A program made the translations under genes and the position numbers. The notes under the pieces are model-generated. The model was given only the letters and a program-made list of their open reading frames with translations. It made no database searches and was not told the origin of the DNA. Positions 21,901 through 33,293 of a stretch of DNA of 64,000 nucleotides are shown here, in pieces (position 1 is the stretch's first letter; each line of letters opens with the position of its first letter). This stretch comes from Leucogyrophana mollusca (lineage: Eukaryota > Basidiomycota > Agaricomycetes > Boletales). The stretch covers positions 62,001 to 126,000 of the forward strand of contig MU266385.1 in the NCBI GenBank assembly GCA_021014945.1, given 5' to 3'.

Positions 21901-24900
21901 CCGTGAACGAGATGGGTCTTTTACTGCTCGTTAGAAGATTCTGGCCTAATGGGCTGGCTTCCGAATACGCACTGCGCAGGCTCAGTCGCGCTTTGCTTTC
22001 ATGGATTTTTGCAGAGGTACGCTTCATTCTCCGCTTGAAGTTGTCCTCAAACCCATGACATGGCTGTAGGATGACAATCTAGTAACAATTCTCCGTGACT
22101 ATGTCTCTCCAGGTCGGAGCCTTCCTGGCGTACGCTCTTCTTCAGATCCCCTTCCGTGGCCTTCCAGCCGGGATACACGTCGTCTGCCCACGAGCTCCGT
22201 CAACAACGGGGGTGATTATGTTGCATCCCGACGCTCATTGCTGAGCACTTATGTTACTCGATGGCTGTTTGCCCTTCATGAGCAAGATATTGAGATGTAT
22301 GCTCGTTTGTTACACCAACTTGTCATCGACATCGCTTCAGACCAAAAAGTCTCAGACGGAGGGGGCGAGGTCAGATGGCTCTGCTTCAGCATCAAGGCTT
22401 CCTCTAACAGCTTTATCAGAGCGATTCTCTTGCAGCTGCAGACAGAGAACTGCGGCTTATCACCAAATTAGGCCAAGCTTCAGTCACTTTCAGCATTTTG
22501 GACGACCTTTTTCTCATGTGGTTGGAGCATCTTGGTTCGGAGACTCTCTCTGGAGTAGTACGTACTATATTGCCTACATTCCGCTGGCCGCTGATCACCC
22601 TTCAGTCGATTCCCTCATTACAACGATTGCTCAACCGAGAAGCTGATGTGACAACACGCTTCAGCACAGCCATCGATGCAACTCTCCCCCAGGCTGACAG
22701 TATCGTATCAGCTACAGTTGATCCATGGCGCGTGCTGAAACAAACTGCGGCGGAAATTGCAAAGTTTCCGCGCACTTTGCAGTGGCTTCGTTTATTCGCC
22801 CGCTCAGGAGTTGACATTGATGTTCCGATTTTTATGGAATATAGCTCGTTGGCAAGGAGTAGGAAGGCCTCCTTGGCGGACTGTTTGGTTCTCGTAGAAG
22901 CTGCGTTGTTTTCGGTTTGGTTGCGGCCCATTGGGCGCCAAGAGCTACAATCAATGATTTCGGTTCTGCATTCGCACCTCGAACCTACCATAATACAGCA
23001 ATTGCAGGCATCAAGCAGCGCTCAGCCTTGGCGAGTCTTCATACGTCGGGTATTTTTTTTATCTTATATGTCTTCCAGGGTGTCTTCCTTCTTGCGGAAG
23101 TCGTTATCAACCTGTCTGCTCCTTTACGGTTGCGAACGCCGTCTCATTCATGCACTCGAACTGGTTGCCGAAGACGAAGTGAAGGATCTCCCGTCGAGGT
23201 TGGTTTCCTCGCTTATCCCTGCTCGGAATATTGACCCAAGGGAAACAGGCGGAAGTTCACCAATCGTGCTTCTAGAGCTCCTGATCCTATCATCGTGGAT
23301 AGTGTGTTGATAAATATCCTCGGGAAGTATGTTATGACCGGGGTCGATGAAGTTGTCCGCGTGGTCGCCAAGTTCCTACACTCATTTGCGATACATGCTT
23401 CTTTACTCGAGTCTTATGAGGTTGACAATTTTGTTCTGCGGAACGGCAAAGTCCTCTGCTCGTGGTGCGGGTCTTCCTTGTATCTCGATGCTTTGAGATT
23501 TGAACAACTTCCCTTAGTGTTTGGCAGTTCTACGAGATACAACACCATGATATATCCAGCATTCGAACCTCGCTTTTGCTGCGCGTGCTCGTGGTGGACC
23601 CCCAACCTTTTCAGTCCCTTCTAGACCGCCAGCTCCATTCTAACAGCTGGGAATCCAGGTTTGTGTGCACTTTGAATACTAAAATTCACCCCTGACTTCC
23701 CCTGCCAAGACTCGCTGGACTAACGCGCCTCTTTCGCATAGTCCTTGATGTGACTAGTCCTTCTTTCCATGTCGAAGGCCGCCAGTGGAAGTCCAGTGTG
23801 CTGGACATATTTTACCGCTGTTTCGAATCAATGTGGTTGGATGAGAAGGTAAGCATTCCTAGAATCCTATGTCAAGCGAATAGCCATTTAAAAAGGATAC
23901 CAGGAGGAAATCAGGTCGGCGGTCGACACCTGGTCCCAGACCCTACTTCCAGCCCACTTGGAGGCCATCTCAGCCTGCTGGAATGAAGCTCTCCCCACAC
24001 TACCTGTGTTGGAGCGCGTGAGGCTGATTTCGTTCCTCATACAGCTCCACCCGCACAACCCGAGTTGGAAAGGTACAGTGATATCCACAAATTTCTTGCC
24101 CACCTGAGTACCACGGCCACGCAGTTATTTCTTGGGACACCATCATCGAAACTCTGCTGGAAGACGACTACATGCAGAATAATGGAGCCAATGATGATGG
24201 ACCTGCTGCTGCCCATCTGGTAATAATGTGACCTCTATAAGCTACTCCACAGGACTCATAGGCCGGTGTAGGCTATGTATGGCTTGACCTCCCATGACGA
24301 CAGTGATCATAATGCCGATTCGGACCCTGACCTGTCTCTACTTCGGGTACGTGATGTTCTGTAGCTCCCGTTGTCTACTGAGTAAACATGATTATAGACA
24401 TCTATCATGCTACTTGCCTTACGAATGGTGTCAAGCGGGATTGAGATAGACTTGTTTTCATTCCTCAAACTCAAGTTTCACTTGGTCAAGATCATCGGGT
24501 TTAGTGATATCGCTCTAGTGCCCGCTCATCACGGTCGCACATTTCATATCCACTTCGACAATCTAACGACAATCCCAGAGCAAGCTTTGCCTTGCGTCAA
24601 CGAGCTTCCCAAGGTGCTGGACGCGCCTCATCCTTTCGAGTTACCCCCTTCTGCTGTGAATGGTCCACTTGCGGATGACGACAGACCTTGCTCCGTTTTG
24701 GTGGGAACCCTCCTAGTGGATGTTTCGCTAGCCGTTTTCTGCTCTATCGACGATCCTTTCGCATTTCCAGTTCTCACAGTTAAAGCATTACTGGAGTCCG
24801 TGATGGCAGTCATCTACAAGCATGATTTCGACACGGCGGCACTCAAGCACATGGACGGCATGTTGCGCAAAGCTCTACGGAAGACCATGGACTTCTTGCT

Positions 24901-27131
24901 ACTTGATATCAGTTATGAACTGCGCCAAATTGCTCTGACGGTAATTCAAACCTACATCAGGAGGTGGACCGCCATCTCGGGCAGCCTTGTTATGTAAGCG
25001 AGCAGACACTCTTGATCCGTCCCACTAATACGTTGAACAGAGAGTCCATTGAGAAAACTGTTATGCTTATCGTGTCGCTGAAGCACAACACAGAAGATTC
25101 TCTGGTTAGCCAAGCAAGGGCATTCATCGAAACCACGCTGATTACGTGAGTCTCTTGAAGTAGCGACGGCCAGAATAAACTGAGACAGACTCGCGCTAAC
25201 CTAGGTTAGCCCCCAGTGGCATTTTTTGTAGTCTATGCAAGGTGAAATTTTGAACATTTGGTGGCCCGCTGTCGTCAGTAACTAAACCGACCTAGCGTCC
25301 TCTCAGCCCAGAATTCTTCACAGTTGTCAAGTTTATCGGCGATGTGAACGCGAGACGTGTTTCACAGCCCTCTGAGAGCCTTAGAGAGATACTCCTCCAG
25401 AGTATTCTGTCGCAGCCATTAGACGCTGATTGGAAGGTCAACCATACGATTGTCAACAATGTTCATTCTTATATTGAAGTGGTTTACCACGAGGGATACA
25501 GCGAAGCTTTGATGAAAGGTAGCTCCGAGTTCGGTGCGCTCCCCTGTCGTGCTGACTGTCTTTAGGTGTTGGCGGATGGCTTACGATCATGGCGCGCCGT
25601 ATCTCAGGATTGGGCGGGAGTAACGGTTTCGATGCTAACACTTTGTTTCACATTTGCTCGATCCTCTTGCAACACAACAAGATGCAGAGTCGCGTAGGCA
25701 TCCATACTGCGTCAGTTTATCGTATTGATATTTATCCCCTTCAAAGGACCTTCTTTCATGTACGGAGACTGTGCTTCGCGTCTCGCTGTCAAGGGCAAAT
25801 GTCAAGAAAGAGAGTCTCCTCTACTTATTGCAAGCCACATCGTCACGTCACAGAAATGTTACAGTCCAAGCCGCAGGAGAGTCTTCTCGAGAACTCGAAG
25901 TCAACGAGATTGCACAAGTGATACTGGAAGTCCTTGAGGAAGTCCTGCGGTTAAAGACCAGAATCTCACCAGTGACATTGAACGCTATCGTAGAGGTTGG
26001 TCAGGACGTCGATGTCTATAATGCGGGGCCTAACTTGAGCAGACTATCCTCTCTACAGACACCGACAGCTATTCTAACCTGAACCGCCCCTATCCTGCCG
26101 TCATCCGCAGCCTTGGAAGCAATGGGCTTTATTTCTTGGAGAATCACATCTGGTCAACGGCCGACTCAGACGTTGAGCTGCCCGCCTCTATTGCAGTTGC
26201 GCAGCTTGTCTTGCGCGCCGCTGATCTTGGTTCTGATGTACTGCTCCACCTTTCGGCAGACAACATACAAGTAGGAAACGAAGTAACGTTTCCAGCAGTC
26301 TGCTCATCACCTTTTGTGTAGAGGTCGTCGCGGTCAAACACTGCTGTTCGCGCATGGAACATCCTGCTTTTGGCATCATTGGCAGATCCATCGCGGAAGC
26401 ATGCCACTACGCTCTTTTCTCAGTTTTCTGCCTTCACCCTGCCTTACTATAGATCACTGGGAGGCTACGTTCAAGCTGGCACAACACCCTCCGAGTCTGC
26501 AGCTGTGGACATCGAACACGCATATATCGCCTTAAAACTCTGGTTAATACTGGCTCAACTATTATCGAGCACATCTGTGGAGGCCTCAGTTCCCCAAGAA
26601 AATGCGAGGGTCGACGCGACAAGAAGAGTATGGAACGAACTGTGGCCTCCGTTCGAGACCCTGGTTGATATCTTCCGAACAGACGGTCATGACGAAATAC
26701 TGGTGCGTGCAGCCGCTACACCACTCATATGCAGCCTTGAACAAGTCTTACTGAACCACCACCAGCCACTGGCGACCACTATATGGTCGTCTGCGGCCAA
26801 CTTGTTCATCTTCATCCACCAAACGCGATCACCAATTGCGCTCGATACCATGCCGCAAATCACAATTCTAAATCGTCTACGGAGCATGGGACGCAGGGAT
26901 TCAGCACTGAACAAGGTCTGTTTTCCCCTGTCAGCGGATGGGAGCTCACTGCTAACCCACCAAAAGTTGTCCCGCGCACTGAATGGCGAGTCTCTGCCTC
27001 GCTTACCGCTTGAGGTCCTGGTCGCACAGGCCATGAAAGACGTTGCTAATGCAGAGAAGCTCCGGGCACTGGATAGAGACTCACAGAAAGCAGTTCCTGA
27101 CCGCCGTAGAGATATGCGCGTTCCAACGTAA
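18998..27131 (+). CDS. Giant protein with two C1-like zinc fingers, possibly UNC80-like
   Basis: Eighteen exons join in phase to 2,382 residues: 18998-19572, 19622-20112, 20161-22016, 22070-22369, 22411-23198, 23249-23450, 23528-23658, 23710-23848, 23904-24072, 24125-24219, 24272-24346, 24398-24993, 25041-25145, 25307-25518, 25566-25693, 25747-25995, 26043-26270, 26322-27131. I see no membrane helices or catalytic motif; most of it is alpha-helical and HEAT/ARM-like. Near residues 547-577 (CRSC...CPGC...HFDC) and 633-662 (CFFC...CTSC...HLAC) are two cysteine/histidine clusters of the C1 or PHD type. The C-terminus carries AIALKLWL-like and VWNELWPPFE segments that recall UNC80-type proteins, auxiliary subunits of the NALCN cation channel; this assignment is from memory of the pattern and is weak. 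Donors at 23199 (GTTGGT) and 23451 (GTCCTC) are poor, so exons 5-7 deserve transcript support. Function unknown. Confidence 0.72.
20736..21078 (+). other. Tandem C1-like zinc-finger segment of the giant protein
   Basis: Two Cys/His clusters lie within exon 3. The first (about 20736-20823) reads CxxC, CxxC, HxxC in order; the second (about 20995-21078) repeats the pattern. Both have the spacing of C1, RING or PHD-like zinc knuckles. Ligand type cannot be settled by eye. Confidence 0.65.
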
Positions 27132-27254
27132 ATGTGACACCCACTTTTTTAATCAAAGGCTCGCTCGAACTCCTTTCACCAGCTGAGATTTAGAACGGGA
27201 AACGTGTGCTTCGTACGACGTACGCGATGAACCGGGTAGCTCTCTAGCTCGTCA

Positions 27255-27638
27255 CTATGCCGCGCGTAGTTTCGCCTTTTGCGCCTTTTTGCGGTTCTCT
27301 TTCACAATAGTAGAACCGACGAAGAAGCCGATGCACGAGAGCCCGATCACTAGTATGAAAGCTGGCAGGCGGACTGCCCATTCTCGCGCTGGGAAATAGC
27401 CATGTATTGGGTTCGACGTGTCGAAGAAGGGCTGAAGCAAGTTGTGGTGTCATCGAACATTGAATACTAGAGCTGCACGGGCAGGCTTACGAGGAGAATG
27501 GCCCAGGTCGTGTAATAAACGAAGACGAACGCCGCGACGAGGAGCATGAGGCCCCCAAGAGCCTTGTCACTTGTAGCCTACGAAGCTGAAGTCAACGTTT
27601 TTCTACCATCCGGGTGGATGATAAGTATATCTTACCAT
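27255..27638 (-). CDS. dpm2: Dolichol-phosphate mannosyltransferase subunit 2 (DPM2)
   Basis: An 88-residue ER membrane protein with two hydrophobic helices. DPM2 stabilises the dolichol-phosphate-mannose synthase, which supplies mannose for N-glycans, O-mannosylation and GPI anchors. Exons: 27636-27638 (the ATG only, followed by GTAAGA), 27491-27577, 27255-27431. Family landmarks are the first helix with FVYYTTWAILLPF, the loop IHGYFPAREWAVRLPAF, and a lysine-rich C-terminus (KENRKKAQKAKLR) fitting an ER-retention tail. It is tail-to-tail with the giant zinc-finger gene and divergent from trs120. Confidence 0.92.
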
Positions 27639-27984
27639 TACCGTCGTTGATAAGCTTCTGAAAACACAAGGTCAATGGCTGGGTGGAAAGTCTGCCTCTA
27701 GCGAGAACGGTAGTCACTTGAGTAGAGAATGCGGGCGTGGTTGCCGCAGTAGAATGCTATAGTAGGACTTCAAATCTGAAGCCAATTCTAGTAAGTGCTA
27801 AGGTGATTGTAGGTGAACTATCTGCTACAGCCACCATCATAATCTCTACTTACACACTCATCCTGACATTACTGGGCCGGGGCTCTTTCACAATTACATG
27901 ATCAGTCAACCTGAGGCCTAGTGGACTACACAGTGCTCCCCTTATAAGCTGGCCATCGGCAGAGCGCGACAGGGCTCGGTATCC
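27639..27984. other. Divergent promoter region dpm2 / trs120 (346 bp)
   Basis: Start codons of two secretory-pathway genes face away from each other across this region. No other gene is seen and I could not name a binding site. Confidence 0.6.
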
Positions 27985-30900
27985 ATGAACTCTCATGCTT
28001 TCGCGTCTCTTGCGCACATCCGAATTCTCCTCGTGCCAGTTGGATCCATTCCTCGAAATACGTTCGAGAAACATGCAGCTGAGATACGCACCTTCGATTC
28101 CATTCGACTAGGTGACATCCCTGCTGATACCAAGGATGAAAGAGGTGAGTTTCTCAGCTCGATATACATCATATATGTCACCTCCTCTAGCACGATTCAT
28201 GCCCAGTCCGTTGTCGAGTGGTTACCTTCACTTGAGTTTCCCCGCCCACCCCACCACTTCCGCGCATCTTCCTCTCTCACTCTTTCGACCTTCGCACTTC
28301 ACATTAGGTGTCATCGGCATCGCTCTTTGCTCCCGGGGGAACCCTGCTGCGTCGGCCCTCGAACAGTTTGAAAATACGTTATCGGACCTCTCTTCTGAGG
28401 ATTCGACCTTCCCACTAGCTAAGATTTGTTTCGCTTTTGAGGACGATGGTTTGGAAGGAGGCACCGGGTCGAACGTCGGGGAAAACGTCTCCGGTTTGGT
28501 CGTGATACCAAGTGTGATGGGAAACAAGAAACTCTATATTGGAACGTTGCTTGCCGATCTGTGCTCGCAGATCTTAGGAGAGTTTGGACGTGTAGTATGT
28601 CCCTTCTGAAGATCAAGTTGCAGCTAGGCCTCATAGACATCATCAGGTTAATGTCCTTGAAACCCCCCTAGGGAACGAGTATCTAAATTCAACCCTGTTT
28701 CCGACGTTGCCAACTTCCTCGCAAATGCCACCACCCCTGGACTCGGACTCGAAATTTGATTCCGTACCCCATATTCCTTCACATTCGAGCCAACCAGAAC
28801 TCGCATCCTCGAACCTCACCGCGCCCTCTAACTTCTTGTTGAAACGTAACTCGTCTTCTGGGCCTGGAATTAACTCATCACCGAGCACCAACCCTCATCG
28901 ACAGTCCACTCTAGGTATACCTCCGGTCAAGAAGCGGTCTACCGCAGTTGGGGCTGTGTCTCCACATGGAAGGCTTTATAAAGTTCTTGCCGATTTCTTC
29001 TTGCTGGCCGGAAGGACGGAAGATGCTGCTTTATGGTTAGTGCACTAGGCACTTTTTCATTATAAAGGCATGATTCGATGACATCCCAGGTATACAGAGG
29101 CTATCGTCCTGTTCAAGGCAGCACAAGATCCTGTTTGGCATGCTTCCGCGTTAGAAGGGATGGCAATTGCTTCTGTGTTGGACTCATGGTCGGCCGGACA
29201 CGGGCTGGTTTGTTCGACGAAGCTTATCAATCTACTGCGATCCTGACTTTGCTTTAGCAAACCTCCATCAGCAATGCGAATGAACCCTGGAACGACGTGT
29301 ACGATAGGCTATCCCAGTCTATCTTGCTTTACATGCGGGCGACGGTTCCATTCGACATCGCACAAGACTATTCTCTCCTTGCATACATTTACACTGCGGC
29401 TGTCTTACGACAAACCTCACTCTTGTTCTGTGTGTGGTCTGCAAAAGGGTGGGGTGCTCTCGCCTTCACATCCATGCTACAGCCCGGTGCTACCTCCTAC
29501 ATGCAGAAGATCACTTCAGACAACTCGTGGTCTAATTTGGAGCGTTTGAGTACAGTGACTGGCATATCACGCTCTCAAATTGCCAACGTTCTCTCGCAGG
29601 CTCATGGACCATGGTTGTTACACCTCGGCTCACACGAACGCCTGACTGTGCTACAATCGATCGCCAGTATCTACGCATGCTTGGGGTACAAACGCAAGGA
29701 AGTTTATATCCTTCGCGAAATTCTCAGCTGCCTTATGGATCTTGTCGTTTGCGGTCGAGAAGAAAACGATCAGTTACGGAAGTCTGACGTCGGCGGTGCG
29801 ATCCGAAACCTGGATGCACTCGGTGGGGATGAGGGCGCAAAAATTGCGAACGGGAGCGTTGGTATCCGGCAAAACGAATCGTCGGAAGGAAACCAAAGCA
29901 TTCTCCGTATTCTCATTTACGCCTGCAGGGTATTAGGTGTTGATCTCGAATCCGTCAAAATTGCCCACCCCGGTAACGACGGCCACCTAGGTGATGACGA
30001 CGACGGCATGGAGTCTATTATATCAGAGGAGGAGGAAGCAGTAGCTGAGTCTTTTGGTTGGCCAGAGCTACAGGTCGGAGTCGTTCGCGAGGCGATAGCC
30101 ATCGCTGAGGCATTACCAGGTCAGTTCATGAAACTTGCACTTTTTACTATGCTCATGGAGTGCAGATCATCTTGCTGTGGGCCAAATAGCCCTCTCGGCT
30201 CTCAAGAGCATGCATTCTGTGTTGAGCATCGGGGACCAGCATCACCTCTATCAAACAGCCTCGCGTGCTCTTGCAATCACTCGACGACGAGGAGATCCTA
30301 GCGCTGTCGAATATTGGGCAGGCCGTCCTATCCTCAGTATAGCCGTGTTACCGTAGGTGATGGTTTTCGTTCCTCGAAGTGAATTTTTCTGATTTGAAAT
30401 CATAAGCCTCCCGCTGATTCGCTTGCCAATAGAGAAACCGATGTCCGCATTGGCATCAAGGTTATCTACTATGAACCCCATATTGACTGGTGTCACGGAC
30501 CCTTTCTTGTACAATCCCAGGAAATCACTAGCGGGGAAAGTGAGTACACAGTCCTCCCCTCTTGATATTGACTAGATAAGGTACCTCACAGGGCAAGAGT
30601 ATCTTGGTTCAGAATGAACCAATCGAACTGGTGGTCACCTTGCAGAATCCGTTCGTATTTGAACTCGAACTCCAAAGCTTATCCCTTAGGTAAGGAATTA
30701 TTCGCGTGCTGCTTAATGACACTAATATTTGGGCTCTAGCACGACGGGAGTGCCTTTCGAGTGCACTCCTATTTCATCGATCGTCATTCCTCCGAATTCA
30801 CTCTATCCCGTGACTATGGTGGGTACGGCACCCAGTCCAGGTATTCTGGTTGTCCGAGGGTGCGTTGTACAAGCTCCCGGTGGAGCTGCTCGGGAATTTA

Positions 30901-32740
30901 TCTTACCACTATCTACGGACGGAGAAGAGGAGAGACTTTCCCGAAGACAGAGCGCTATCAAATGTGAAAGCGGCCGAACGAAATATACCGGGCTGGACTC
31001 TCGACCATGGAAAGGGCAAAAACGCGCCAGCGCTGTACTGCCACCTACAAAGAAGGCGAGCCGATTCCTAGAGTGCTCCGTGATTCCAGAGCAGCCCCTT
31101 CTCCGTATCAGGTGGACCTCGCTCACCCACGAAGCTGTCATGCTTTATGATGGCGAAAAGTGGGCATTTTTTTTTTATGCTGCCCTGACAGCTGACTTAC
31201 GCACACCAGGTCAACCATTCGACTCACTTTAGAAAACGTATCCTCTTTGCCAGTGGACTTCCTGCGACTGTCATTCGAAGATTCTACCATGGCTCCCGCG
31301 CAGAGCGCCCTCGCCGATGGAGAATTATCTGTTTTCGAGACATATGAAACAGAATACGACCTCATTCACCGGCAGGCTTTTTCATGGCATGGCGACAAGG
31401 AGATAACGGACATCAAACCAGGGCAGAAAGTCGCTGTAGTCGTTACATGTCTCGGGAAAGTGGGCTGGTACGTGGCCTTTGGACATGCTTTACCTTGGTC
31501 CTAATATAACATAGTACGAGTGGCGCCATTCATGTTTCATATTCTTATGTCCACCGTCCCCGAAACGGGCCCGAGGACGCAGTGGACGTCTTCCATACTC
31601 GACAGCTGACTTATCCAGTGACCGTGACAGTGTATCACATGCTGGAGTGTTACGACATGAATATCTTACCGCTTGACAATGTAGACGACCTAGTGGATAA
31701 AGGGGGCGACGAGCTCCTGTCGAGCCAGCAATACTTGGAGCAGAGGGCGGAGTGGTGTCTGTTTTCTGTCGACGTTCGAAATACATATGGCTTACCCTTT
31801 GAGGTTACCTTCGAGCGCAACCAGGAAGGTTTGTGTTCCACGGCTTCCACCCGAGCACGACTGAACTCCGTATGCAGGCACCCCACAAGCTTCAGCTTCA
31901 TCAATTGTCCCGCCGGGCTCAATGTCACGGTAATGCATCCTTGTCTTCCGTTGCCGCTTAACTCATGTTTTGCAGTGTTACCATCCCCGTAAAGAAGTTC
32001 AAACTACCGGATGAACTGGTTACGAGAGCAATCCCTACGCTATCGGACCGACAATTCGTCGTTGCAAGATCCAGTTTGTCGTCAGAGGGAGAAGGGGCCC
32101 AACGTGAACTGTTCTGGTATAGAGAAGAGTTGCTCAAGCTCGTTCGGGGCCACTGGAGGGAGGTGAGCGTTCGGTCATGCAACAGCCTTGACTGTTATGT
32201 TGATGGCGTGTCCATAGGCGAATGGCACTCGATCGGGCGAAGTATCTTTGCGTCAGCAGCGCATGACTTTGCCCATGTTAAAGGCCCTACGAACGGACGC
32301 AGTCCGTGTAGACATGTCACTGGTTCAGTATGACCAAGACAATTCTACGCCATGCCTCGTCGAGCACACCAAGAGAAAGATTCATCCTATACCCAACGAT
32401 ATTTTCTACCTTCGGACAGAAATCTCCAATACAACGAGTTGGTTTTCCACTTATCTACGCGGTGTCCGACAACTGACCACTCGTGATAGCATCACCGCTC
32501 GTGTTGGCTCTTGATCTCGTCATTGACCCCCAAGAACATGTCATCATCGAAGGAACCCTGTTGGACATCCCCTTGGGAAGGCTCGAGGGTGGAGACTCTC
32601 AAGTGATTGAGTTGGCAGTCTGCTTTCTGTGCAGCGGCCGCTTTGATTTCGGAGTGGAGGCACGAATGCTCGGTACCTCAGATTCAGGTAATCGAGCTGG
32701 GATTGGGCGACTTCGAACTACAGTCAGGGAAGACGGGTGA
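27985..32740 (+). CDS. trs120: TRAPPII subunit Trs120 (TRAPPC9 homologue)
   Basis: Trs120 is a TRAPPII-specific scaffold that directs the complex to activate Rab11/Ypt31 at the late Golgi. Fifteen exons give 1,350 residues: 27985-28144, 28191-28594, 28647-29035, 29090-29207, 29258-30119, 30166-30352, 30407-30539, 30592-30689, 30740-31159, 31210-31467, 31515-31828, 31878-31929, 31976-32162, 32218-32437, 32490-32740. The N-terminus has RILLVPVGSIPRNTFE and FDSIRLGDIP, typical of Trs120. The middle carries the conserved TRAPPC9 stretch ending in YTEAIVLFKAAQDPVWHAS, and the C-terminal half has beta-rich domains with VTLQNPFVFELEL and CFLCSGRFDF. Acceptors at 28646 and 31877 were picked because they restore family sequence. 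Length matches fungal homologues. Confidence 0.93.
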
Positions 32741-33152
32741 CGACCAATGTGCATTAATACCACTGCTTGGTTCTTGCCAATTTTTTGCATTGGAAATCTC
32801 TATAGACCACGCTATACCCTAATCCACCCCAACCGGGACAGCAACGCCAATATTATCAACTCGACTCTGGTGTGAGTTGCTTAACTCAAAGGTTTTTGCC
32901 CAACAGTGAGATACCACACTCTATTCACTTTGAACTCTAGTTTGCATGTCAGCTCAAGGATCGTGCAAAGCCAAGCGATACATAAGAAGGTCCATCACAC
33001 ATGCAAAATAAAGGCTCTATAGTGAGATTTTTGTGGAGGCTTTCGTACTGATCTCATAGCAAAGGGTAATTGTGCGTGAGCCGCATGATTATTCTTTGTG
33101 TCGAGGGTGTGGAGACAGCTTTATAACGACACGAGGGTAGGAATCTTCCAAC
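32741..33152. other. Gap between trs120 stop and tRNA gene (412 bp)
   Basis: 3' flank of trs120 and 5' flank of the tRNA. Nothing else supportable is seen. Confidence 0.6.
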
Positions 33153-33234
33153 AGTCCCATAGCTCAGTGGTAGAGCGTTGTACTTATGAGGTTACATTAT
33201 GCAAGGGTCCCGAGTTCAACCCTCGGTGGGACTA
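33153..33234 (+). tRNA. tRNA-Ile, probable anticodon UAU, with a 10-nt intron
   Basis: A complete cloverleaf folds by eye. AGTCCCA pairs with TGGGACT in the acceptor stem. The D arm is GCTC-AGTGGTA-GAGC, the anticodon stem is TTGTA with TGCAA, and the T arm is CCGAG-TTCAACC-CTCGG. The loop reads CTTATG, then ten extra bases AGGTTACATT, then A; this places an intron after position 37 as in eukaryotic nuclear tRNAs. Positions 34-36 are TAT, reading AUA. G at 37 is unusual for this isoacceptor, so identity is less sure than the gene itself. Internal A and B box sequences are present and T-runs follow. Confidence 0.85.
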
Positions 33235-33237
33235 TAG

Positions 33238-33250
33238 TTTTTCATTTTTT
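33238..33250 (+). terminator. RNA polymerase III terminator of the tRNA gene
   Basis: Runs of five and six T residues, separated by CA, begin four bases after the tRNA discriminator base. Confidence 0.75.
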
Positions 33251-33293
33251 GAACGCTTGCTTTTCCAGCTCATAGTGTTGATATTATACAGGT

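Noticed and set aside
22251..22646. Open frame overlapping the giant zinc-finger gene in another phase
   Set aside because: The conserved helical sequence continues in a different frame once the intron 22370-22410 is removed; this one lacks motifs.
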